Assembly (NCBI GenBank): GCA_947630525.1
Contig: CANRHW010000021.1
Coordinates: forward strand, 1-12,879
DNA length: 12,879 nt
From: an uncultured Clostridia bacterium
Lineage (GTDB): Bacteria > Bacillota > Clostridia > UMGS1883
Reading direction: 5' to 3'
The notes below the pieces were generated by a model that was not told the origin of the DNA, ran no database searches, and saw only the letters and a list, made by a program, of their open reading frames with translations. Below are positions 8,201-12,879 of the stretch, piece by piece. Every line of letters starts with the position of its first letter. The stretch's first letter is position 1. The position numbers were made by a program, and so were the translations under genes.

Positions 8201-9740
8201 GGCCAATACTACCACGGATATCAACCTTTACTTCGATAAGATAACTACCGCCACGGTTCATGGCAAGCTGGCCGTAAAGGATACCGGCGAGGAAATATTT
8301 GGCGACGGATTTACCGCCGAAGCCGAGGTAGGCAAGGCCTTTGAGGTACCCTCTGCTTATACCGGCGCCAGAGTCGGCAGCGACGGCAAGAGCTATATGT
8401 ATGACGGCAGCGATCCCGAGACCCTTATCGTTGACACGGACGAGTCGAAAAACAACATCACTCTGTATTATGTAGAAGCAAACAGTCTTATCAAGAACGG
8501 CGACTTTGAGACTCCTCTCGATGGCGAAAACATACCCGAGTGGGGCACCGGTACCGGCACCGCAAATGATGTTGGCGTAGCCCAACTGACAACCGCGAAC
8601 TTTGACTATGTGACCGATGAGGCTGACGGCAACCACTATATCCAGTCCAAGAGCAGCAATCAGTTGTATACGGCGGGCTCTCTCAAGAGATTTGTTAATC
8701 TTACCCCCGGCAAGGCGTACAAATTCTCTTTCAAGGTTAAGCGCGCCGGCGGCGAGAAGCGTACGGAAGCTTGGATCGAGGCTGTTTTGGTCAAGGACGA
8801 TCACGTTGAAATAGGCGAGAACAATACCGACCATAATACGGTAGAGCAGTATCGCAAGAAGTACGGCTCATTTATTCCGGAGCCGGCCGCAAAGGGCGGC
8901 GCGGATATGAGCGAGCTGCTCATCGGCCCCGAAGACGGCTGGGTAACTATCGAGAGAACTCTTACTCCCGACAACGAATTTAAGACCCTGCTTATTGGCG
9001 CCAAGTGGCTTGACAACAACTGGTGCTTCGACGATTTTGTACTTACCGAGATTGGCGATGCCGTACAGCCCAACACCATAGCCATTGAGGACGATAAGGC
9101 CACCATCACCGCTAACAGCGATATGACGGGCCAGGCCATAGTTGCCCTGTATGACGCGGATAACAAGCTGGTCAGCGTAAAGCTGGAGACCTTAAATCTT
9201 TCCGCCGGTCAGAGCGCGGACGTATCTATCGATTACAATGTCGAGGGCGCAGTTACCGTTAAGGTATTCGCCATGAATATTAATAACGGCGTTGCTCCTT
9301 TGGCGGAATCCGCCGAGGGCACAGTGCCCGGTACCGAGCCCGAAAAGCTGAAGATAGTTGCGGTCGAGGCGACGCAGGAAAAAGAGGCAGATAAAGGTAA
9401 TGTAAAAGAAAACGTCATGGACGGTAGCTATGATACAAAATGGACCTGCGAAGGCGAGGGCAGTATCACTGTCGATGTTGGCGAGGTCAAATCTCTTAGG
9501 AGGATTGCCGTTTACCTTGACAAAAAGGGTTATACCGACGGAAGAACACTGCCTATCAAGGTTTCCGTGTCGGAGGACAATGAAGCCTGGACAGAAGTTC
9601 AAAATACTACTTATGGCCCCAGCAACGAGTATACCGGTATTATTGATGTAAACAATAATGCTCGTTATGTACGCGTCAGCGTGAGCGGTAACTCCATCAG
9701 CAACTGGGCCAGCGTGACCGAAATAGAGGTTTACGCATAA
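5232..9740 (+). CDS. Large secreted modular protein with CBM-like, Ig-like, MucBP-like and discoidin domains
   Basis: This 1502-residue protein starts with a Sec signal peptide (cleavage near VASA-A, about residue 30). Modules by visible pattern: a CBM4/9-like galactose-binding module from LLTDGSFE (about 51-240); two Ig-like domains (about 243-333 and 334-420), each with the KWTSSNE/TWASSNE plus INP signature; a second CBM-like module LIPNGSFE (421-609); two MucBP-like repeats with INFLD and NLYF motifs (611-769); a third CBM-like module LITNGSFA (770-928); two more MucBP-like repeats (929-1083); a fourth CBM-like module LIKNGDFE (1084-1276); an all-beta segment (1278-1366); and a C-terminal F5/8-type discoidin (CBM32-like) domain (1372-1502, DGSYDTKW to EIEVYA). 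I see no catalytic domain, LPXTG, SLH or dockerin, so it is probably released or held non-covalently and binds glycans. The start follows AGGAGG with 7-nt spacing. It is monocistronic between two terminators. Confidence 0.9.
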   Translation: MKIKKLLALLVALTLAMTVIPGFGLVASAAITKGQGIVTTSGEAYAASSDDLLTDGSFETDAWAKALTTGAYVDAGGGNPGKKATIEMNTDPVMAQYNATAFKQVEGRNGGKAISPAFYAFTPNQSVKRYTNDENGPTSIKHYIQNTSNSVKTYYTSFWVKDLLGDEPTNQLKYFIGEIGEDARISSSTAVFLNDLSVDADGWAHIDVISKVKGGNYLLVNVFYMGENAVALDDFEICEVSDSPESKEFGKAMNAWHELFPYTSGQIITSDLVLPTKAVKADVKWTSSNESLINPETGEVGLVRDATQVTLTAVLSYQSLSYTYTYVFTVEGFLDRIKSAITSGKLVNRYVGGEAETIELPDTIADFEGSKVTWASSNENIINPNGAYNPPLQAEKVTLTATVEYAGETIVQSIDVYAGKFIKDSLIPNGSFEVIDGTTIPEWTNGAVQPMTTTNFDYVAEENGNHYIVSKTHEDANGAGSIKAYFDLEPGKFYDLSFKLWYYGAEKCQECYTAALLVEGPGTTINDDGSGNFAPVNTYGGFPFPKASYNGKWSKADGWNTVNVGLLKPDQKYHTLCITSRWLNKTDGGLSDGRWAFDDFVLKEIVSDFTEDVTINFLDADSGEAIKTPQVLKAQYGNINCYAPDESKADFTIRNSRATYRYVPEMSTDYVFVTKGVKNEINLYFRKLISADVILHFVDRESGAELAASYTDKDGGYVGYDYEVDPSVAPYTITKKGGTHYGLDESSVSGLKVSENDEDNEFEIYYDEVKTNLITNGSFATGNTDGWTNRIEGTITDGTVALDSELGVNALTISTKGREATNSIGTVWPVQKGVEYILSFDVGGTKPSTDNYTYNRVTDDRYHEGGSKGWDNSGNDIITYGKDMVSGKWNHMEKKFVAQTDMVYFQSGWASTIKFTNFLLRPAAGKIESGSVKINFLDKADSTSIKDAVTFDNLVAGSTYSVPAQYLVDIDSEKGHYRYRSDNVSSTTVKANTTTDINLYFDKITTATVHGKLAVKDTGEEIFGDGFTAEAEVGKAFEVPSAYTGARVGSDGKSYMYDGSDPETLIVDTDESKNNITLYYVEANSLIKNGDFETPLDGENIPEWGTGTGTANDVGVAQLTTANFDYVTDEADGNHYIQSKSSNQLYTAGSLKRFVNLTPGKAYKFSFKVKRAGGEKRTEAWIEAVLVKDDHVEIGENNTDHNTVEQYRKKYGSFIPEPAAKGGADMSELLIGPEDGWVTIERTLTPDNEFKTLLIGAKWLDNNWCFDDFVLTEIGDAVQPNTIAIEDDKATITANSDMTGQAIVALYDADNKLVSVKLETLNLSAGQSADVSIDYNVEGAVTVKVFAMNINNGVAPLAESAEGTVPGTEPEKLKIVAVEATQEKEADKGNVKENVMDGSYDTKWTCEGEGSITVDVGEVKSLRRIAVYLDKKGYTDGRTLPIKVSVSEDNEAWTEVQNTTYGPSNEYTGIIDVNNNARYVRVSVSGNSISNWASVTEIEVYA

Positions 9741-9756
9741 TCAAGCTTATGCAATA

Positions 9757-9788
9757 AAAAAGCGGTCTCCTTATGGAGACCGCTTTTT
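9757..9788 (+). terminator. Perfect intrinsic terminator after the 1502-aa gene
   Basis: AAAAAGCGGTCTCC (9757-9770) and GGAGACCGCTTTTT (9775-9788) pair perfectly around a TTAT loop, with a T5 tail. The A-tract on the left arm means it could also stop transcription from the other strand. Confidence 0.93.
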
Positions 9789-9871
9789 GAAAGGGATGCG
9801 CGGCAAATGGTTAAGAGCCCTTCGCCCCGGTCAGGATGCGGCGTTAATCCGCGCGCCGCGTGATAACAAAC

Positions 9872-9883
9872 GTTCCCGGGAAC
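9872..9883. promoter_or_regulatory. Perfect 12-bp palindrome, possible operator
   Basis: GTTCCCGGGAAC is fully self-complementary with no loop, so a protein-binding site is more likely than an RNA hairpin. It lies 41 bp upstream of the -35 box of the gene at 10026, a usual place for an activator or distal operator. The rest of 9789-9924 shows only weak GC-rich inverted repeats. Confidence 0.35.
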
Positions 9884-9924
9884 AAAAAAGCAAAAATAAT
9901 TTAAAAAAACTTTAATAAAAACTA

Positions 9925-9953
9925 TGGACATTTACGCCCAAAAGTGCTACAAT
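9925..9953 (+). promoter_or_regulatory. Near-consensus extended -10 promoter for the 10026 gene
   Basis: TGGACA (9925-9930), a 17-nt spacer and TACAAT (9948-9953) preceded by TGC. The predicted start near 9960 leaves a leader of about 65 nt before the AGGAGG at 10013-10018. Confidence 0.8.
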
Positions 9954-10025
9954 ATAACTAAATACAAAATGCTCCCCGTTCGCTGCGGGCGGCGGAACAT
10001 TTCATTAAAAAGAGGAGGAAAAACC

Positions 10026-10448
10026 ATGGATTTTGACGAATTGATGAAAACCGTCGGCGCCAAAATGAACGAAGTCCGCGACGTTGTCATGGACTTTACC
10101 GACAAGGCCGGCAAAAAGGCCGGCGAAATTTACGGCGATACTAAGGTCAAGCTTAAAATCGCCGACATTCAGCGTGACATCAACCACCTTTACCGCGAGG
10201 TGGGCAAGGCAGCCTATACCGCCAATCAGGCGGGCGAGGATATTGCCGCCGTTATTGGCGACAAGTGCAGTGAGATACAGCGCCTTTACGCTGAAATGGA
10301 GGAGCTGAACAAGAGCCTCTCCAAGGATAAGGAGGAGACCGCTCCCGAGGCCGGCGACGATGTTATAGAGGTGGAGGCACAAGAAAGCCCCGCTCCGGAG
10401 GAGGACGCTCCCGCTGCCGAGGCTCCGGAGGACGCCGCTGCCGAATAA
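10026..10448 (+). CDS. Small coiled-coil protein with acidic C-terminal tail
   Basis: The product has 140 residues. The start at 10026 is chosen because AGGAGG (10013-10018) lies 7 nt upstream. The frame is open back to 9924, but those codons overlap the promoter. Residues 1-100 are helical and heptad-rich: MDFDELMKTVGAKMNEV, then DFTDKAGKKAGE, and later DIQRDINHLYREVGKAAY and KCSEIQRLYAEMEELNKSL. Residues 101-140 are a disordered tail rich in Glu, Ala and Pro. There is no signal peptide, membrane segment or zinc motif, so it is cytoplasmic. The 'tubular helix then dimer coiled-coil' look is common in short clostridial hypothetical proteins. I do not assign a function. The strong promoter and ribosome binding site suggest abundant expression. 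Confidence 0.85.
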   Translation: MDFDELMKTVGAKMNEVRDVVMDFTDKAGKKAGEIYGDTKVKLKIADIQRDINHLYREVGKAAYTANQAGEDIAAVIGDKCSEIQRLYAEMEELNKSLSKDKEETAPEAGDDVIEVEAQESPAPEEDAPAAEAPEDAAAE

Positions 10449-10451
10449 TCC

Positions 10452-10559
10452 CCTGCGCCGCGAACCCACAACATCCCTTGCCATAAGGAGGGAACGCAGG
10501 TGAGGCCGCCGACTGCCCGCCGTACCGCTTGCGGCATCGGCGCACGGCCACCGTACTGG
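10452..10559 (+). other. GC-rich folded RNA segment after the coiled-coil gene
   Basis: CCTGCG (10452-10457) pairs with CGCAGG (10495-10500). Inside it TCCCTT (10474-10479) pairs with GAGGGA (10488-10493), which would hide the AAGGAGG at 10485-10491. Further on, GCCGA and TCGGC plus GGCC and GGCC close another GC-rich fold over about 10503-10549. No T-run follows, so this is not a standard terminator. It may be a folded 3' UTR or a leader for the 21-codon frame at 10500. Confidence 0.3.
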
Positions 10560-10565
10560 CTGTAA
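10500..10565 (+). CDS. Possible 21-codon small ORF with strong ribosome binding site
   Basis: GTG at 10500 stands 8 nt after a full AAGGAGG (10485-10491), and the frame closes with TAA at 10563-10565. The peptide is rich in Arg, Pro and Gly and ends ARPPYWL. It has no hydrophobic segment. It would be co-transcribed with the gene at 10026, 51 nt after its stop. The Shine-Dalgarno match is the only positive evidence, and the overlapping RNA fold may explain the sequence equally well. Confidence 0.25.
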   Translation: MRPPTARRTACGIGARPPYWL

Positions 10566-10573
10566 AAATCAAT

Positions 10574-10631
10574 AAATCTTCGTGGAGAATTTTGTACAAC
10601 CTGACGAATTTAAAAAAATTCATGAAGATTT
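10574..10631 (+). other. Long AT-rich hairpin upstream of the dockerin-operon promoter
   Basis: AAATCTTCGTG (10574-10584) pairs with CATGAAGATTT (10621-10631), with one G-T pair. Inside is a smaller perfect hairpin, GAATTT (10606-10611) with AAATTC (10616-10621). It ends 11 bp before the -35 box at 10643. It could end transcription from the 10026 unit, although the following sequence is A-rich rather than T-rich. It could instead act as a DNA site for a regulator of the operon. Confidence 0.4.
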
Positions 10632-10642
10632 GGAAAAAACAC

Positions 10643-10670
10643 TTGCAAAATTTCAAAGTTATGATATACT
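10643..10670 (+). promoter_or_regulatory. Promoter of the dockerin/cohesin-like operon
   Basis: TTGCAA (10643-10648), a 16-nt spacer and TATACT (10665-10670) with an upstream TGA (extended -10). The predicted start near 10677 leaves a leader of about 114 nt before the ATG at 10791. Confidence 0.65.
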
Positions 10671-10687
10671 TATAATATGTAATGGTT

Positions 10688-10727
10688 GAGTGGGGCACTC
10701 TGCCCTGTTGAGGGGCAGGACAGGGGC
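10688..10727 (+). promoter_or_regulatory. Folded 5' leader with alternative hairpins
   Basis: GAGTG/CACTC (10688-10700) forms a small hairpin. CTGCCC (10700-10705) can pair with GGGCAG (10713-10718), or GCCCTGT (10702-10708) can instead pair with ACAGGGGC (10720-10727, one bulge). The folds compete. The ribosome binding site (10776-10782) is about 50 nt further on. No known riboswitch consensus was recognised. Confidence 0.4.
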
Positions 10728-10790
10728 TCTGCTTGACGAACATCGCAAAATATTACATTTACTATATTTATAGTGAAAGGAGTTTTCTAA

Positions 10791-11687
10791 ATGAAAAAAT
10801 TGCTCGGCAAGGTAGTTGTCGGCGCAATAGGGCTTATGATGGCTTTTGGCCTCAATGCTTTTGCCGCCGGTAATTCCCTTACGATCGACAAGGCTGAGCC
10901 CACCGGCAACGCCCAGAAGCCCGGCGAGGTCGTGGTTGAGGGCACTTTTACCGGTGAACTTACCGGCGCTCAGGTGACTATCCTTGTTGCCCCTTATGTA
11001 GGAAGCGAGCGGCCTTCCCTTGCGAACATTAAAGATGAGAACATCAAGTATATTGATCAGTCCGGCCTTACGGACGGCAAATTCTCATATACATTTGTTC
11101 TTGACCCCGAAGTCAGCGCTTATGCCGTATGGTGCGGCGGTACTGATATTACCGAGGTCTCTAATGACAAGTCTATCAGCTTTAACACCACTCCCTCGAC
11201 TGATGAGTTCGAGATTGTTGGTATCGTTACGCTCAATGTGCTTGACCCCGGGAAGAACGCGGATATTACCAAGGTAACCGCAACTATAGAGGGCAAGACC
11301 CCCGTTTCTGCCGTTAAGACAGAAGATGTTAACGGCAAAACTGCCGGTAAGTACACCATTAAGGTTGCTCCCGGTCACTATGACGTAATCGTTGGCCGCG
11401 AGGGTTATCTGTTTAGGACTATCGGCGTCGATGTAACAAATGCCAATGTGACCGCTCCCGATACTGCCCTTGTAGCCGGTAACGTAACCGATGAATTAAC
11501 GTCTAAGGATATCGTTGACGTAGACGACCTCCAGGCTCTGCTTGACGCATATAGAACAAAATCCGGCGATGCTAAATACAACTCGGCAGCCAATTTTGAC
11601 GACAGTGATATCGTTGACGTAGACGACCTTCAGGCTCTGCTTGACAGCTACAGAGTTACAGCTGAGGCGGCATACGTCGCTGAGTAA
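10791..11687 (+). CDS. Secreted protein with C-terminal dockerin-like module
   Basis: The 298-residue product has a Sec signal peptide (cleavage near AFA-A, residue 25). Residues 27-140 form an all-beta Ig-like region. Residues about 141-229 resemble a carboxypeptidase-regulatory/CnaB-like fold (TLNVLDPGKN through GKYTIKVAPGHYDVIVGREGY). Residues 230-298 hold two dockerin-like repeats, each with DIVDVDDLQALLD (240-252 and 273-285). In the second repeat, loop positions 1, 3, 5, 9 and 12 are N, D, S, D, D, close to the calcium-loop pattern of type I dockerins. The first is more degenerate (E, T, K, D, D). The order regulatory-like fold, 'LVAG' linker, then dockerin is common in clostridial dockerin proteins. 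No enzyme domain is present. It starts after AAAGGAG with 8-nt spacing and heads an operon with the cohesin-like gene 38 bp downstream, with no terminator between. Confidence 0.8.
   Translation: MKKLLGKVVVGAIGLMMAFGLNAFAAGNSLTIDKAEPTGNAQKPGEVVVEGTFTGELTGAQVTILVAPYVGSERPSLANIKDENIKYIDQSGLTDGKFSYTFVLDPEVSAYAVWCGGTDITEVSNDKSISFNTTPSTDEFEIVGIVTLNVLDPGKNADITKVTATIEGKTPVSAVKTEDVNGKTAGKYTIKVAPGHYDVIVGREGYLFRTIGVDVTNANVTAPDTALVAGNVTDELTSKDIVDVDDLQALLDAYRTKSGDAKYNSAANFDDSDIVDVDDLQALLDSYRVTAEAAYVAE
11508..11645 (+). repeat. Duplicated dockerin-helix coding segments
   Basis: Two 39-nt segments (11508-11546 and 11607-11645) encode the same 13 residues and differ by one silent C/T. The near-identity at silent sites suggests recent duplication or gene conversion between the two halves of the dockerin-like module. 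Confidence 0.85.
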
Positions 11688-11725
11688 AATTTGCTTGTAT
11701 GGTAATTGAAAGCGAGGTTAATAAG

Positions 11726-12879
11726 ATGAAAAAATTTATATCTATCGTTCTCGCTCTGGCTATGGTATTTTCCATCGGCGCTCTCACCTCTTTTGCCGCC
11801 GATGATGTCACCATTACTCTTGAAGTAAATCCTGCCCCTGCATACGCTGGTTTTGTAGGCGCGGATAAGCTGGACGCTGAGGCAATGTTTGAAGTTATTG
11901 TTAAAATCAATAACGTTACCGAACCCAATATTAAGACGGCCGACATCAGCGTTAGCTGGGATAACGAGGTTGTTACAGCTATCGTTCCCTCCGGCGTTGA
12001 AGCAAGTGCAGTGGGCCCCTACAACTACGGTTCTGATTATCTTGTTGATGGAATGGACCCTGTTACATATTTGCCCGTTGGCGGATATACCTGGAGTGGT
12101 TCGAAGTTTGAACCCGGAAGATATGATTTCCTGGCCGTGATTGCTCAGTCTTATTTGGGCTCAGGCGGCAAGTATGAGAACGGTTATCCCACAGGCGGCA
12201 AGGACACCCTTGAGTTTGCGAAGATACTCTTCAAGGCTAAGAAAACCGGCGATCCCAAGTTTAAAGTAACAAGCTCCACGGCTGATCAGCCTGTTGTATA
12301 TTTTGGTGACGCCAATGGTGAATCTGTAAGAACTACCCCCACATTTGATAATTCCAAGCCTATAAAGATACCCATGGAGATTACTCCTCCCGAGCCCACC
12401 GTTAAGACGGTAATCGGCCTTGCCGACGGCGAGACCATAGAGCCCGCCGAAACGGTAGCCGACCTTAAGTCTGAAATCAAGGTTAAGATTGAGGGCGGCG
12501 AGGACGAGACTATCACCGTTACTTGGGTAGCCGGAGACCTTGACGAGAACGGCAAGGGTACCGCTACGGCGACACTGCCCGAGAACTACGCGTACGCTGA
12601 CCAGCCCATCACCGCTGAGCTGACCGGTAAAGCTCCTACTCCTCCCGAGCCCACCGTTAAGACGGTAATCGGCCTTGCCGATGGCGAGACCATAGAGCCC
12701 GCCGAGACGGTAGCCGACCTTAAGACTTCCATCAAGGTTAAGATTGAGGGCGGCGAGGACGAGACCATCACCGTTACTTGGGTAGCCGGAGACCTTGACG
12801 AAAACGGCAAGGGTACCGCTACGGCGACACTGCCCGAGAACTACGCGTACGCTGACCAGCCCATCACCGCTGAGCTGAC
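11726..12879 (+). CDS. Secreted cohesin-like protein with tandem Ig-like repeats (3' end beyond window)
   Basis: The frame is open from 11726 to the window edge, 384 full codons. A Sec signal peptide (cleavage near SFA-A, residue 24) precedes a domain at about 26-216 with a cohesin-like outline: a strand pair FEVIVKINNV, then IKTADISVSWDNEVVTAI, and later LEFAKILFKAKKTGDPKFKV before a final short strand KPIKI. From residue 221 come 85-residue Ig-like repeats (PPEPTVKTVIGLADGETI to ITAELTGKAPT). One is complete and a second is cut by the edge. The ribosome binding site is modest (GAGG at 11714-11717, 8 nt upstream), suggesting expression coupled to the dockerin-like gene just upstream. The cell-wall anchor and total size cannot be seen. 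The cohesin assignment rests on pattern recognition only; a generic beta-sandwich adhesin domain is the alternative. Confidence 0.75.
   Translation, partial: MKKFISIVLALAMVFSIGALTSFAADDVTITLEVNPAPAYAGFVGADKLDAEAMFEVIVKINNVTEPNIKTADISVSWDNEVVTAIVPSGVEASAVGPYNYGSDYLVDGMDPVTYLPVGGYTWSGSKFEPGRYDFLAVIAQSYLGSGGKYENGYPTGGKDTLEFAKILFKAKKTGDPKFKVTSSTADQPVVYFGDANGESVRTTPTFDNSKPIKIPMEITPPEPTVKTVIGLADGETIEPAETVADLKSEIKVKIEGGEDETITVTWVAGDLDENGKGTATATLPENYAYADQPITAELTGKAPTPPEPTVKTVIGLADGETIEPAETVADLKTSIKVKIEGGEDETITVTWVAGDLDENGKGTATATLPENYAYADQPITAEL
12386..12879 (+). repeat. Nearly identical 255-bp tandem repeats (85 codons), continuing off the window
   Basis: Unit 1 is 12386-12640 and unit 2 runs from 12641 to the edge. 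I count 8 differences over the 239 shared bases; the only coding change is Ser-Glu to Thr-Ser after the DLK motif. Such near-identity at silent sites points to recent duplication or ongoing recombination, and copy number may differ between strains or be collapsed in assembly. Confidence 0.93.

Noticed and set aside
5232..9740. LPXTG, SLH or dockerin anchor in the 1502-aa protein
   Set aside because: The C-terminus ends in the discoidin-like domain (EIEVYA) with no sorting motif, hydrophobic tail, SLH repeat or calcium-loop repeat.
9924..10025. Upstream ATG extending the coiled-coil protein by 34 codons
   Set aside because: The extension overlaps the -35/-10 promoter and lacks a ribosome binding site, whereas 10026 has a perfect AGGAGG at 7 nt.
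10485..10562. Resemblance to a cobalamin riboswitch core (GGGAA, GGTGA, CCCGCC, GGCCACCG in order)
   Set aside because: The stems that should pair between these boxes do not form properly, the region follows a gene rather than preceding a B12-related one, and GC-rich sequence gives such words by chance. A search with RF00174 would settle it.

Overview
The window looks like a chromosome segment from an anaerobic, Gram-positive clostridial bacterium (Oscillospiraceae-like; this is inferred). The grounds are strong AGGAGG-type ribosome binding sites, an AddA-type (RecBCD-like) recombination subunit, Sec-exported multi-domain surface proteins with carbohydrate-binding and MucBP-like modules, and a dockerin-like protein next to a cohesin-like protein. 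No phage, transposon, tRNA, rRNA or CRISPR array was found.

Layout. (1) 1-550: a 44-codon gene on the minus strand, preceded on that strand by an AT-rich segment that looks like a structured RNA of about 250 nt. It has its own promoter, a long-range closing stem that starts at the predicted transcript end, and an intrinsic terminator that overlaps a competing hairpin. (2) 551-4132: addA, the helicase-nuclease of double-strand break repair, with all key motifs intact and no addB beside it in the window. (3) 4235-4990: a membrane-anchored Ser/Asp-repeat protein, with its own promoter inside the 3' end of addA and a strong terminator after it. (4) 5232-9740: a 1502-residue secreted modular protein made only of binding and Ig-like modules, expressed alone between two terminators. 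(5) 10026-10448: a small coiled-coil, acidic-tailed cytoplasmic protein with a near-consensus extended -10 promoter. (6) 10449-10790: an intergenic stretch with GC-rich RNA structure and a possible 21-codon ORF, a long hairpin, a promoter and a folded leader. (7) 10791-12879: a two-gene operon. The first gene encodes a secreted protein ending in a degenerate two-repeat dockerin-like module. The second encodes a secreted cohesin-like domain followed by nearly identical 85-residue Ig-like repeats that run off the window.

How they work together. The right two-thirds is mainly a cell-surface locus: one large glycan-binding-type protein and a putative dockerin/cohesin adhesion pair, without any enzyme in view. 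The extended -10 element TGN-TAnAnT recurs before four transcription units (4235, 5232, 10026, 10791). The least explained items are the minus-strand structured RNA at 194-448 and the non-catalytic dockerin/cohesin-like operon at 10791-12879.
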